Notes: generated from the letters alone by a model not told the origin. A DNA stretch of 64,000 nt from Microbacterium sp. AG238 (GCF_003610405.1 NZ_RAQC01000001.1:372001-436000), one strand, 5' to 3'. Shown: positions 25,076 to 33,768, counted from the stretch's first letter. Numbers and translations are program-made.

Positions 25076-25780
25076 TCACGATGACCGCGTGTACCTCCGG
25101 GCCGTGTCGTCTCGCAACGGTCGCGCCATGAGCGCGAGCAGGCCCGCGAACGCCCAGAGTACGAGCAGCAGGACGGCTTCGCTCGAGACGATGACGAGGA
25201 ACGCCGCGACGACGATGAGCGACAGCACGCCCAACGAGAACCGCCACTGCGACGCGAGCTGGACCACGGCGATACGAGCCGCATCACGCAGACGGAACTC
25301 GAAGCCGGCAGTGAGGACGACCATGTGGCCGCCCCAGATGAGGACGAGCGCACTCAGCACCGTGTAGAGCGGGCGCAGGGCCGCCCCGCCGTCGACGTCT
25401 CCGAGGTGGATCAGGTTGAAGGTCAGCAGTGCGAGCGCGAGCGCCGCCGGCGCCGCCCACCGAAGAGTGGGCACGAGGTCGCGGCGATATGAGCGCAAGA
25501 AATGGCGACTGGGCGACAGATCGGTGTGCGCGACCGTGGCCGCCGCCACCCCCGCGACGAGCGCGGGGGCGACGGGCAGCAACGCGAGCACGAACAACGG
25601 GAGGTTCGAGGGGTCGCGATCGAGCAACAGGATCGTGACGATGGACGGGAGCACGGCGATCAGCAGCTGCGCCTCCAGCACCATCTGTCGGTAGACGAAC
25701 GCCGCGCCGCGTGACAACGGCCCCCGCCCGACCTCATCGGCCGGGTCGCTTCGACGATCCGTGGTGGCCTCGACATCCAT
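25076..25780 (-). CDS. DUF624 (YesL-like) membrane protein
   Basis: The 234-aa protein has about five membrane helices (about 35-55, 60-85, 110-128, 140-160, 188-220) and a conserved-looking HFLRSYRRDLVPTLRW loop like that of YesL. YesL-type genes sit beside polysaccharide-derived sugar importers in Bacillus, and here too the gene follows the binding protein by 32 nt. It is probably an accessory of the ABC importer. ATG 25780 is chosen; the open frame that runs further up overlaps the binding-protein gene. It is the last gene of the operon. Confidence 0.78.
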   Translation of the reverse strand: MDVEATTDRRSDPADEVGRGPLSRGAAFVYRQMVLEAQLLIAVLPSIVTILLLDRDPSNLPLFVLALLPVAPALVAGVAAATVAHTDLSPSRHFLRSYRRDLVPTLRWAAPAALALALLTFNLIHLGDVDGGAALRPLYTVLSALVLIWGGHMVVLTAGFEFRLRDAARIAVVQLASQWRFSLGVLSLIVVAAFLVIVSSEAVLLLVLWAFAGLLALMARPLRDDTARRYTRSS

Positions 25781-25812
25781 TTCCTCGCTCCCTCCGTCCC
25801 GCGCCCTTCCGC

Positions 25813-27480
25813 TCAGTCCTGTTTCAGCGTTCGCTCGAGGGCTGTGTTGAAGGTGTCGATCAGCTGGCCCGACCCCAGTCCCTCGAGCTCGGCCACGTAC
25901 GCGTCCCAGTCGTTCTCGATGGAGCGCTGGCCGGTGATGAACGATGCGGTCGCGGCGTGCACGGCGTCGGTGAGCTGCGTCTGCAGCAGCGAGGTCTGCT
26001 CGAGCTCGATCTCGTTGAGAAGCGGCGCGGGCGCCGTCGGGAGCTGCTCCTTCTTCTCGAGCTGCGCCGCCGTCCACGCGGCGATCTCGTCGGTCATCAT
26101 CGAGAGCACCAGCTCTTGAGACGAGCCGTTCGCGAGCAGGAAGACACCGTTGCTGTAGCCGTAATCGGCGTTGAGCAGCTTCGGCGCGCCGGCGTTGATC
26201 GAGCTCCAGGCGATGTCGTCCATGAGCTTGCGCGTGCCGTCCGCCTCGCGTGTGAACGTCTCGCCCTCGACGCCCCACTGCGCGAACTCGAGGCCCTCGT
26301 CGGAGTAGTACAGCCAGTCGACGAACTGCAACAGCGCCTTGAAGTAGGGCTTCTCGGCGGCAGCGCTCGAGATGAGGATGCCCGATGTGAAGCGACCGCT
26401 CGGCAGCTTGTCCCCCGCCGGTCCGCCGGGGAGCGAGAGCAGCCGGATCGGAACGTCGCCCTGCCCCGAGTCAGCGAACTTCTGCCGGTACTCGGCGATT
26501 GTCTGCGTGTTGCCGGAGATCGCGGCCGATTTGCCGGCGATGAACTTCTGCACGGCCTGGTCGTCGCTCTGGGTGATCTCCGGGTCGAGGACGCCCGCCT
26601 CGACCAGAGCGGCCGCGTCGGAGACGACCTCCTTGTACCCGTCGGACGCGCCGGTGAACACGTACTCGCCGGCTTCCTGGTCGTACCACGTGTTCGCATA
26701 GCCCCAGCCGGCTGCCGTCGGATAGTTCGGCGCCATGATGCTCAGCAGCGAGCCGAGCGGCGTCGCGTCGGTCCAGCGGTCCGACATGGCGTAGTCGAGT
26801 TCGGGGTTGGCTGCGGCAACCTTCTCGAGTTGCTCGAGGTACTCATCCCACGTGGCCGGGTCTTCGGAGATGCCGGCCTTCTCCCAGAGATCCTCGCGGA
26901 TGGCAACGGAGTATTGAACGTCGGGAACTTCTCGCAGCCCCGGCAGATGGTAGATCTTCCCGTCCTCCTGCCGGCGATTCTGGAGGTCGTCTTCGAGACC
27001 CCAGTCGGCGATCTTCTTCTGGAAGTTCGGCATGTAGTCGAAGTAGTCGGATATCGGCAGGAGCGCCCCGCCGGAAACGAACTGCGTCTCGGACCCGGCG
27101 TAGGTCGACGAGATGATATCGGTCGCCTCGCCGCTACCGATGAGCAGCGACTTCTTCTGGTCGAAGTCGGCCATGGGGATGTCCGTGCGCGAGAACGTGA
27201 CATTCTGATCGTCCTCAAGATGCCGGAAGATCGACCAGTCGTCTTTCACCGGGTAGTTGGGGTGGTCACGGTACATCAGCGAGAACTCGACGGGCTCGGT
27301 CGCGGCGAAGGTGACCCCGGCCTCGAAGTCCTCCATGGCGCCGACGGACTGCGCATCCGCGATCGTGGCGCCGCCGTCGCCGGCAGCATCCTCGGCACCG
27401 GGTCCGGAGCAGGCCGAGAGCACGAGCGCGGCAGCCGCCAAGCCCGCGGCACCGGCAAAGGTGTGGCGAGTGATTCTCAT
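25813..27480 (-). CDS. Extracellular solute-binding lipoprotein, YtcQ/LipO type
   Basis: The 555-aa substrate-binding protein belongs to the large carbohydrate importer cluster. It has a signal with lipobox LSAC (C24), then an ExtracellSBP-1-type fold with many aromatic residues (YRDHPNYPVKDDW, WTDATPLGS, WGYANTWYDQ). The size (over 500 aa) and the pairing with YteP/YtcP-type permeases fit LipO/YtcQ proteins, which bind oligosaccharides rather than simple sugars. ATG 27480 follows AGGAGA. The ATPase subunit is not in the operon; such systems often share MsmX-like ATPases. Confidence 0.9.
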   Translation of the reverse strand: MRITRHTFAGAAGLAAAALVLSACSGPGAEDAAGDGGATIADAQSVGAMEDFEAGVTFAATEPVEFSLMYRDHPNYPVKDDWSIFRHLEDDQNVTFSRTDIPMADFDQKKSLLIGSGEATDIISSTYAGSETQFVSGGALLPISDYFDYMPNFQKKIADWGLEDDLQNRRQEDGKIYHLPGLREVPDVQYSVAIREDLWEKAGISEDPATWDEYLEQLEKVAAANPELDYAMSDRWTDATPLGSLLSIMAPNYPTAAGWGYANTWYDQEAGEYVFTGASDGYKEVVSDAAALVEAGVLDPEITQSDDQAVQKFIAGKSAAISGNTQTIAEYRQKFADSGQGDVPIRLLSLPGGPAGDKLPSGRFTSGILISSAAAEKPYFKALLQFVDWLYYSDEGLEFAQWGVEGETFTREADGTRKLMDDIAWSSINAGAPKLLNADYGYSNGVFLLANGSSQELVLSMMTDEIAAWTAAQLEKKEQLPTAPAPLLNEIELEQTSLLQTQLTDAVHAATASFITGQRSIENDWDAYVAELEGLGSGQLIDTFNTALERTLKQD

Positions 27481-27524
27481 TGTGTTTCTCCTCTGTGTGA
27501 ACGCCGTCGTTCGACGTAGGGGAT

Positions 27525-28451
27525 TCAGCCCTTGACCGACCCGAGCATCACGCCCGAGACGAAGTAGCGCTGGATGAAGGGGTACAGGCAGATGATGGGG
27601 AGCACCGTGAGGAGCATCGTGACGGCCTGGATGTTCGAGGCGACCTGCGCGGACTCGCCGCCGAGCGCTTCCTGTACCCCCGTCGCGGCAGCGATGAGGT
27701 TTCGGAGATAGACCGTCACGGGGAACAGCGACTTGTCGTCGAGGAACAGGAAGGCGTTGAACCACGAGTTCCAGATGCTGACCGCGTAGAACAGCGTCAT
27801 CGTCGCGAGCACGGCCTTCGACAGCGGCAGCACGACCCGGAAGAAGATGCCATAGGTTGTGAGCCCGTCGATGGCTGCCGCCTCTTCGAGCTCCTCGGGG
27901 AAGTTCTCGAAGAACGACTTCATGACGAGCAGGTTGAACACGCTGAGCGCCCCGGGGACGACGACCGCCCAGATGCTGTTCCGCCACCCGAGATAGTTCG
28001 CGATCAGGATGTAGTTCGGGATGAGCCCGCCGCCGAAGAACATCGTGAAGACGGCGATGCCGACGAAGAAGGTCCGGCCCTTCAGATACGGCTTGCTGAG
28101 CGCGTACGCATATGTCGTCGTGATCGCCATCGCGATGATGGTCCCGACGATCGTGTAGAGGAACGTGTTCCCGTAGTTCGTCCAGAACGTGCCGTCGTTC
28201 ATCACCACGCGGAAGGTGTCGATGTTGAATCCCCGCGGGATGAGGTTGACCTCGCCGGCGGCGATGTACCCCTCAGACGAGAACGCCTTGGCGACGAGGT
28301 TGATGAAGGGGTAGAGCGTGACGACGCAGACGAGGACGAGAGCGACGGCGTTCACGACACGGAAGGCGCGGTATCCCGGCGATTCCCGGATGACGCCGGT
28401 CTCCCGCCGCACGCGTGCGGCGTCGGGCTTGGGGGGCAGGGCTTCGGTCAC
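27525..28451 (-). CDS. Carbohydrate ABC transporter permease, YtcP type
   Basis: The 308-aa inner-membrane subunit has six helices and the cytoplasmic EAA loop at EEAAAIDGLTTYGIFFRVVLP, followed by the conserved GSVKG C-terminus. It belongs to the CUT1 family and pairs with the preceding permease. GTG 28451 overlaps the preceding stop (GTGA). Upstream in-frame codons exist, but they run back into the other permease, so this start is favoured. It lies 44 nt before the binding-protein gene. Confidence 0.92.
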   Translation of the reverse strand: MTEALPPKPDAARVRRETGVIRESPGYRAFRVVNAVALVLVCVVTLYPFINLVAKAFSSEGYIAAGEVNLIPRGFNIDTFRVVMNDGTFWTNYGNTFLYTIVGTIIAMAITTTYAYALSKPYLKGRTFFVGIAVFTMFFGGGLIPNYILIANYLGWRNSIWAVVVPGALSVFNLLVMKSFFENFPEELEEAAAIDGLTTYGIFFRVVLPLSKAVLATMTLFYAVSIWNSWFNAFLFLDDKSLFPVTVYLRNLIAAATGVQEALGGESAQVASNIQAVTMLLTVLPIICLYPFIQRYFVSGVMLGSVKG

Positions 28452-29476
28452 CACAGCGAGGTACCAACCAATCGACGTGAGAGGGCGTTGGCGCCGAGCA
28501 CGAGCACGAGGCCGATGATCGCCTCGAACAAGCCGATGGCCGTTCCGTACGAGAACTGGGCCGACTGGATGCCGACGCGATAGAGGTAGGTCGAGATGAC
28601 GTCCGCCGTCGAATAGATGAGCGGGTTCTGCAGCAGCAGGACCTTCTCGAATCCGACGGCCATGAAGGAGCCGATGTTGAGGATGAGGAGGACCATCATG
28701 GTCGGGCGGATTCCGGGCAGAGTGATGTGCCAGGTCTGCTGCCAGCGGTTCGCCCCGTCGATGCGGGAAGCCTCGTACAGCTGGTCGTCGATCGTGGTGA
28801 GCGCCGCGAGGTACAGGATCGTTCCCCAGCCGACGGTCTGCCACACCTCCGACGACACGTAGATGGAGCGGAACCACTCGGGCCGCTGCATGAACGGGAC
28901 GGGGTCGCCCCCGATCGCCTCGACCACCTGGTTCACCGTGCCGTTCAGCGCGGTGAGCTGCAGCACGAGGCCCGCCACGATCACGACCGACATGAAGTGG
29001 GGCAGGTACGAGATCGTCTGCACGATCCGCTTGAAGCGTCGCGATCGCAGCTCGTTGAGCATGAGGGCGAGGATGATCGGCAACGGGAAGGTGATGAGCA
29101 AGGTGAGACCGCCGAGAACCACCGTGTTCCAGAACACCGTCCAGAACTGCTGGTTCGAGATGAACGCCTCGAAGTAGTAGAAGCCCACCCACTCGTCGCC
29201 GAATATCGAGCCGCCGGGGCGGAACCGCCGGAACGCGATCACGTTCCCGAGCATCGGGATGTACCTGAAGACGAGCAGGAAGACGACCGGCGCGAGCAGG
29301 AACGTGTACAGCCGCCAGTCCCGGGCGAGGGCGCGGCGCCAGGTCTGCTTGGCACGGGGCGTGCGATCTCGCCGGAACCGTCGCCGTTTCGCCGGCGCAG
29401 TCGTGATCGCGCGCGTCGCAGTGCCGGCGGGCGGGGCATCGCCGAGCCGCACGGGCGGGTGAACGGATTGCGTCAT
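28448..29476 (-). CDS. Carbohydrate ABC transporter permease, YteP type
   Basis: The 342-aa inner-membrane subunit has a long basic N-terminus (about 1-60, Arg-rich), then six helices. The EAA loop lies at YEASRIDGANRWQQTWHITLP. It forms the heterodimer with the YtcP-type permease; the two overlap by 4 nt. ATG 29476 has GGAG at 7 nt inside an in-frame upstream ATG, so the later start is right. A 42-nt gap separates it from the oxidoreductase upstream. Confidence 0.92.
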   Translation of the reverse strand: MTQSVHPPVRLGDAPPAGTATRAITTAPAKRRRFRRDRTPRAKQTWRRALARDWRLYTFLLAPVVFLLVFRYIPMLGNVIAFRRFRPGGSIFGDEWVGFYYFEAFISNQQFWTVFWNTVVLGGLTLLITFPLPIILALMLNELRSRRFKRIVQTISYLPHFMSVVIVAGLVLQLTALNGTVNQVVEAIGGDPVPFMQRPEWFRSIYVSSEVWQTVGWGTILYLAALTTIDDQLYEASRIDGANRWQQTWHITLPGIRPTMMVLLILNIGSFMAVGFEKVLLLQNPLIYSTADVISTYLYRVGIQSAQFSYGTAIGLFEAIIGLVLVLGANALSRRLVGTSLW

Positions 29477-29518
29477 AGGGAACTCCACATCGTCGTGGTT
29501 CTCGTGAGCGGGTTGCGT

Positions 29519-30607
29519 CTAGGGCGTGAGCACCGACGCATGCGAGGACGAGCCGACGAGCGTCGCACCCGCCTGCGCGTGCAGGCTCAGTTCTGCGGCC
29601 ATCAGCGCGTGCGCCTGACTCATGGCGGTCTCGGTGCCGTCCAGGCAGTCGCGGATGAGCCGCCCGAAGTACGGGAAGCCCGTCATCCCGTTCGCATCGA
29701 AGCGCTGCTGCGTGTTCTGGTTGACGAGGAACAGCTGGCCACCGCCGTTGTCGGTGGTGATATCGATGTACTTGCGCAGCTCGATGTACCCGTCGGTGCC
29801 GAGCAGCAGTGTCCTGCCGTCTCCGAACACGCCCAGCCCGTCCGGTGTGAACCAGTCGACCCGGACGTAGCCCGTCGCCCCGTTGTCGAGGATCACGTGC
29901 GCGTCGCCGAAGTCCTGCAGGCCGGGCGTCTCAGGATGCGCGTAGTTCGCGATCGTCGACATCGACACGCGACCGCCCGCCGCGCGCGTGTAATGCAGGA
30001 TCTGATCGAAGTTGTGGCTTCCGATGTCGCACAGGATGCCGCCGTACTGCGCTGGGTCGTAGAACCAGTCGGGTCGTCCGCTCCCGACGCGGTGCGGCCC
30101 GAAGCAGACGACTTGGAGCACCCGGCCGATCGCTCCGCGCTCGACGAGCTGGTCGGCGAGGATCGCCGCCTCCGAATGGACGCGCTCGCCGTAGTAGACG
30201 GCGTAGAGCAGCCCGGTCCGCGCGGTCGCCTCGCGCACGGCATCCAGCTGCGCGAACGTCGTGAGCGGGGCCTTGTCGACGAACGCGTGCTTGCCCGCTT
30301 CGATCGCGCGGAGTCCGATCGAAGCACGCTGCGAGGGGATGGCCGCCGTCGCGATCAAGCGCACCTCGGGATCGTCCAGCACCTCCTGCTCGCTCGACGC
30401 GACACGTGCCGTCGGGTACTGCTTCGCGAACGCGGCAGCACGAGCGGGGTCATCGTCGAACACCCAGGTCACGGTCGCACCGGCACCGACGAGCCCGTCG
30501 GTCATCCCGAAGATGTGCCCGTGGTCGAGGCCCACAGCCGCGAAGGCGAACTCGCCCGGCTCGACGACCGGACGCGGGAGGGCGTCGAAAGTGTATGAAT
30601 GGCTCAT
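29519..30607 (-). CDS. Gfo/Idh/MocA-family oxidoreductase, variant
   Basis: The 362-aa NAD(P)-dependent sugar dehydrogenase-like protein has a Rossmann domain (about 18-140) and a C-terminal alpha/beta catalytic domain. The nucleotide loop reads AAVGLDHGHIFGM in place of GxGxxG, and the family EKP motif is DKA (AFVDKAPL). GGILCDIGSHNFDQ keeps the catalytic-histidine segment. It overlaps the cupin gene by 4 nt (ATGA). ATG 30607 follows AGGAG. The cofactor and substrate are unknown; the variant motifs may alter them. Confidence 0.83.
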   Translation of the reverse strand: MSHSYTFDALPRPVVEPGEFAFAAVGLDHGHIFGMTDGLVGAGATVTWVFDDDPARAAAFAKQYPTARVASSEQEVLDDPEVRLIATAAIPSQRASIGLRAIEAGKHAFVDKAPLTTFAQLDAVREATARTGLLYAVYYGERVHSEAAILADQLVERGAIGRVLQVVCFGPHRVGSGRPDWFYDPAQYGGILCDIGSHNFDQILHYTRAAGGRVSMSTIANYAHPETPGLQDFGDAHVILDNGATGYVRVDWFTPDGLGVFGDGRTLLLGTDGYIELRKYIDITTDNGGGQLFLVNQNTQQRFDANGMTGFPYFGRLIRDCLDGTETAMSQAHALMAAELSLHAQAGATLVGSSSHASVLTP

Positions 30608-31332
30608 CGGGGGTTCTCCTGGTCTGTGAGGTCGTAGGCGCGGATCCGTCCGCACATGCCGAATGCGCGATCGCCGGACGCCGTGGGAGCTTCATGGATT
30701 CGCGCATCGTGCAGGTGAGTCACGTCGCCACGCGCGACGGCGTCGGTGAGCGTCAGCGACTGCTCCGCCTGCGCGAGCGCGCGTTCGCGCACGAGTCGTC
30801 CCCAGGCGGCTGCGCGGTGCCGGACGATGGCCCCGGCCTGCCGGTAGAACTCCTCGAGAGGCGTCCGATCGCCGTCGATGACGGCGTCGCGGAGTGTCTC
30901 GAACCCCGACACGGCGAGATCACGCCGACGTGCGGCACGGGCGGCGCGCTCGTCGCCCTCGCCCAATGACGCGGCGTCTGCGTAGGCGGCCGGGTCGCCG
31001 ACGATCTCGGACGGAAACGTCATCACGGCGTCGCCCGCCTCGGGCAGGCCCGCATTGCTCATCAGCACCAGCACCTCGAGCCCGCCCTGGTTGACCGCCC
31101 GGTGGATCGTTCCGGGCGTGAACCAGACGACCGACCCGGACTCCAGGACCGCCTCGCGGAATCCGTCGCTGTCGATGGTCTGCAGCGCTCCCCGCCCACC
31201 GACGACGAGGTACGCCTCGGTCGAGACGAGATGCATGTGCGGGCTGCCGCCGCGGATGCCGTCCGAAGCGGGGTCATCGTAGATGTCGAGGTGCGACAGC
31301 GAGGTGCCGCCGGGGAACGATGACACGGTCAC
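30604..31332 (-). CDS. Cupin-domain protein
   Basis: The 242-aa protein has an N-terminal cupin barrel (about 1-95). The first motif GGSPHMHLVSTEAYLVVGGRG gives the HxH and glutamate ligands; the second motif region is GTIHRAVNQGG. A helix-rich C-terminal half (about 115-220) of unknown role follows. It could bind a sugar or sugar acid, or act as an isomerase. It is linked by 4-nt overlaps to both flanking Gfo/Idh/MocA genes (GTGA, ATGA), so the three are translated together. Confidence 0.78.
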   Translation of the reverse strand: MTVSSFPGGTSLSHLDIYDDPASDGIRGGSPHMHLVSTEAYLVVGGRGALQTIDSDGFREAVLESGSVVWFTPGTIHRAVNQGGLEVLVLMSNAGLPEAGDAVMTFPSEIVGDPAAYADAASLGEGDERAARAARRRDLAVSGFETLRDAVIDGDRTPLEEFYRQAGAIVRHRAAAWGRLVRERALAQAEQSLTLTDAVARGDVTHLHDARIHEAPTASGDRAFGMCGRIRAYDLTDQENPR

Positions 31333-32459
31333 GATGCCGCCTCTGCGAGCGACTTCTGCTTCTCGAAGAAGTGCGGTGCCCGCTCGACCAGTCGACCGGC
31401 ACGGTAGTAGGGGTCGTCGGCCCCGATCGGCAGCTCCACGAACGCGCGTTCGATACCCGCTTTGTAGATGGCGGTGACGACCTCGATCGCGTTGCGGCCG
31501 TCCCACCCGTCCGCAATCGGCGCGCGGCCGTCCCGGATCGCGCCGAGCAGATCGCCGATCTGCCCGGCGTGTCCGGAGTGAGCGAGGGGTTTCCGCGCGG
31601 AGACGACGCTTTCGATGGCGGCCACCACGTCGGGGGCGCCGCCTTTCGCGGGGAACCCCCCGCTGTCTGTGCGCTCGGCGATCACCCGCCAGGGTTGGGA
31701 TACCCGGGCCTTCTCCCCCTGGATGACGATCTCCTGCTCTTCGCCGTGATGCACCACGGAGCTGGTGAGCTGAGCGAGGCCGCGCTCGTATCGCAACACG
31801 GCGACCGAGAGGTCCTCCACCTCGCTATTGTCGTGCTGCGCGTTCGCGAGCATCGCGGTGATCTCCGTCGGGCGACCCAGCAGCCACAGCAGCAGGTCGA
31901 TGTGGTGGATCGCATGGTTGAGGGTGCAGCCGCCGCCCTCCTTCTCCCAGGTTCCGCGCCACCAGAGGTCGTAGTAGGGCAGCCCACGCCACCAAGCCGA
32001 GTCCACACGCACTGACGAGATCGATCCGAGCAGGCCGGACTGGACGACGGCTTTGAGCGTCGCGAGGTCGTCGCGGAACCGGTTCTGCGCCACCACCGAG
32101 AGCACCTTGCCCGAGCGTTCCTGAGCCGCGAGCATCGCGTCGCACTCCTCCAGAGACGGCGCCATCGGCTTCTCCACCAGCACGTTCACTCCCCCGTCCA
32201 GGGCCGCGATCGACAGTGCCGCGTGGGTCGAAGGGGGTGTCGCGATGCTGACGAGGTCCAGATCAGCCTCTGCGATCATCCGAAGGGGGTCGTCGTACCC
32301 GACGGCGTCGACGAGGCCGAACTCGGAGGCCTTCTGCGCGGCTTTCCCAGGCGAGACGTCGGCGAGTGCGACGATCTCGCATTCGCCGGGGAAGGCGAGG
32401 TACCCACCGATGTGCGCGCTGGCGATGCCGCCGGTGCCGATGATGCCGATCCTGAACAT
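31329..32459 (-). CDS. Gfo/Idh/MocA-family oxidoreductase
   Basis: The 376-aa enzyme is a canonical family member: N-terminal GIIGTGGIASAHI (GxGxxA), LVEKPMAPS (EKP with catalytic Lys) and a C-terminal GGGCTLNHAIHHIDLLLWL with the catalytic histidines. It is the first gene of the seven-gene operon and sits directly behind the operator. ATG 32459 has GAGGAAGC; the small upstream extension is not needed. Likely roles are oxidation or epimerisation of the imported sugar. Confidence 0.88.
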   Translation of the reverse strand: MFRIGIIGTGGIASAHIGGYLAFPGECEIVALADVSPGKAAQKASEFGLVDAVGYDDPLRMIAEADLDLVSIATPPSTHAALSIAALDGGVNVLVEKPMAPSLEECDAMLAAQERSGKVLSVVAQNRFRDDLATLKAVVQSGLLGSISSVRVDSAWWRGLPYYDLWWRGTWEKEGGGCTLNHAIHHIDLLLWLLGRPTEITAMLANAQHDNSEVEDLSVAVLRYERGLAQLTSSVVHHGEEQEIVIQGEKARVSQPWRVIAERTDSGGFPAKGGAPDVVAAIESVVSARKPLAHSGHAGQIGDLLGAIRDGRAPIADGWDGRNAIEVVTAIYKAGIERAFVELPIGADDPYYRAGRLVERAPHFFEKQKSLAEAAS

Positions 32460-32489
32460 GCTTCCTCGCACTTCCTGAGCGTTGCGCTT

Positions 32490-32516
32490 CTACTACGTAT
32501 TACTACGACGTAGTAG
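32490..32516. promoter_or_regulatory. Inverted-repeat operator of the sugar operon
   Basis: The 27 bp contain the inverted repeat CTACTACGT-N9-ACGTAGTAG (32490-32498, 32508-32516). Nested in it is the odd palindrome TACTACG-A-CGTAGTA (32501-32515). A TACTACG direct copy at 32491-32497 gives three half-sites in all. It lies 30 bp upstream of the first oxidoreductase gene. A possible -35 TTGACC lies on the minus strand at 32547-32542. The symmetry suits a GntR- or LacI-type repressor, but no regulator is in the operon. Confidence 0.65.
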
Positions 32517-32640
32517 TCATGATGGACACAACGACGCGCGTGGTCAAGGATTTTCTCCGCCGCATCGGAAAACGCCTTCCAGATCACCTGCGTCGGGCAT
32601 CAACACCCACGGGGCGGGCCGCCGTGTCGCAGCCGATCAC

Positions 32641-32646
32641 TAGGAT
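32641..32646 (+). promoter_or_regulatory. -10 of leaderless orn
   Basis: TAGGAT lies 7 nt before ATG 32654. This decides the start: the longer open frame from 32519 would begin upstream of the promoter. Confidence 0.65.
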
Positions 32647-32653
32647 GGGCGAC

Positions 32654-33277
32654 ATGGTGGGAACAGCCGAGAACGACCGTCTCGTATGGATCGATTGCGA
32701 GATGACGGGGCTGGATCTCAGCGTTGACGAGCTCGTCGAGGTCGCCGTCATCGTCACGGACTACGAGCTCCGACCGCTCGACCCGGGTTTCCAGCTCGTC
32801 ATCCGTCCGAGCGAGGCCGCACGGGCGAACATGGGCGACTTCGTCACCGCGATGCACGAGACCTCGGGGCTGCTGTCCGAACTCGACTCGGGCGTGGCGC
32901 TCGCTGATGCCGAGACCGCCGTGCTCGAGTACATCCAGCGTTTCGTTCCCGAGGGGAAGGCCGCGCTGGCGGGCAACACCATCGGCACCGACCGCATGTT
33001 CCTCGCGAAGTACATGCCGCGTGTCGACTCCTGGCTGCACTACCGCAACGTCGACGTCTCGAGCATCAAAGAACTCTCGCGACGCTGGTTCCCTCGCGCC
33101 TACTTCCAGGCGCCGGCCAAGGACGGCGGACACCGGGCGCTGGCCGACATCCGAGAGTCGATCCGTGAACTCGCTTACTACCGCTCCGCCGTGTTCGTGG
33201 CCGAGCCCGGACCCACCAGCGACGAGGCCCGGGCAGCCGCTGAGGCAGCCGTGTCGTCGTACGCTCCATCCGTGTAA
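32654..33277 (+). CDS. orn: Oligoribonuclease
   Basis: A 3'-5' exoribonuclease that finishes degradation of 2-5-nt RNAs, including pGpG from c-di-GMP. The 207-aa DEDDh exonuclease has D14-C-E16 (WIDCEMTGLD), AGNTIGTDRMFL with the second Asp, YRNVDVSSIKE and the final H-x4-D (HRALADI). The length fits the family. The start ATG 32654 follows the TAGGAT -10 at leaderless spacing. Its stop is followed by the tRNA-His promoter. Confidence 0.95.
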   Translation: MVGTAENDRLVWIDCEMTGLDLSVDELVEVAVIVTDYELRPLDPGFQLVIRPSEAARANMGDFVTAMHETSGLLSELDSGVALADAETAVLEYIQRFVPEGKAALAGNTIGTDRMFLAKYMPRVDSWLHYRNVDVSSIKELSRRWFPRAYFQAPAKDGGHRALADIRESIRELAYYRSAVFVAEPGPTSDEARAAAEAAVSSYAPSV

Positions 33278-33283
33278 TACAAT
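33278..33283 (+). promoter_or_regulatory. -10 of tRNA-His
   Basis: TACAAT starts one base after the orn stop codon and predicts a start about 25 nt before the tRNA. Confidence 0.5.
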
Positions 33284-33314
33284 CGTAGGGTTGCCCGGTT
33301 TCACCGGGAGACAT

Positions 33315-33391
33315 GGTGGCTATAGCTCAGTTGGTAGAGCACCGCGTTGTGGTCGCGGGGGTCGCGGGTTCAAGTCCCGTTAGCCACCCCA
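33315..33391 (+). tRNA. tRNA-His (GUG)
   Basis: A typical histidine tRNA: extra G-1 at 33315 pairing with C73, acceptor GTGGCTA/TAGCCAC, anticodon loop TTGTGGT (GUG) and T-arm GGTTCAAGTCC. The mature body is about 33316-33388 and the CCA end is encoded at 33389-33391. Confidence 0.96.
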
Positions 33392-33417
33392 CGTAACACC
33401 CCGGTCCGGGAGTGCAG

Positions 33418-33768
33418 ATGATCGAGATGGATGTCGAAGAGTTCGAACTCCTCGTCACCGACGAGCTCGACCGATTGCCCGATGACATGATCGACGGGCT
33501 CGACAACGTCATCTTCGTCGTCGAAGACCGCCCCGAAGACGGCAGCCTCGACCTGCTGGGCCTCTACGACGGCTACGCCCTCACCGAGCGTGACCGCTAC
33601 GGTCAGGGCGAACTGCCGGATCGCATCATCGTCTACCGCGAACCCCACCTGGCCGCCTGCGACGATCTTCCGGGCCTTCGCGACGAGATCCACACCACCC
33701 TCGTCCACGAGATCGCTCATTTCTACGGAATCGACGACGACCGCCTGCACGAGCTGGGATGGGCATGA
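33418..33768 (+). CDS. Zincin-like metallopeptidase-fold protein, 116 aa
   Basis: The small protein has the zinc motif HEIAHFYGIDDDRLHELG, i.e. HExxH with a third histidine about 10 residues on. This is typical of a minimal metallopeptidase (PF06262 group). It is otherwise acidic and has no signal. The start ATG 33418 has GGGAG at 5 nt; GTG 33412 is less likely. It heads a coupled set with clpS and DUF2017, an arrangement common in actinobacteria, so it may join ClpS-linked proteolysis. Confidence 0.85.
   Translation: MIEMDVEEFELLVTDELDRLPDDMIDGLDNVIFVVEDRPEDGSLDLLGLYDGYALTERDRYGQGELPDRIIVYREPHLAACDDLPGLRDEIHTTLVHEIAHFYGIDDDRLHELGWA

Noticed and set aside
32460..32490. Riboswitch in the sugar-operon leader
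   Set aside because: The leader is only about 30-50 nt, with no conserved aptamer fold; the operator explains regulation.
32519..32653. N-terminal extension of orn
   Set aside because: It contains no conserved sequence, lies in the operator/promoter region, and the true start follows a TAGGAT -10 at leaderless spacing.
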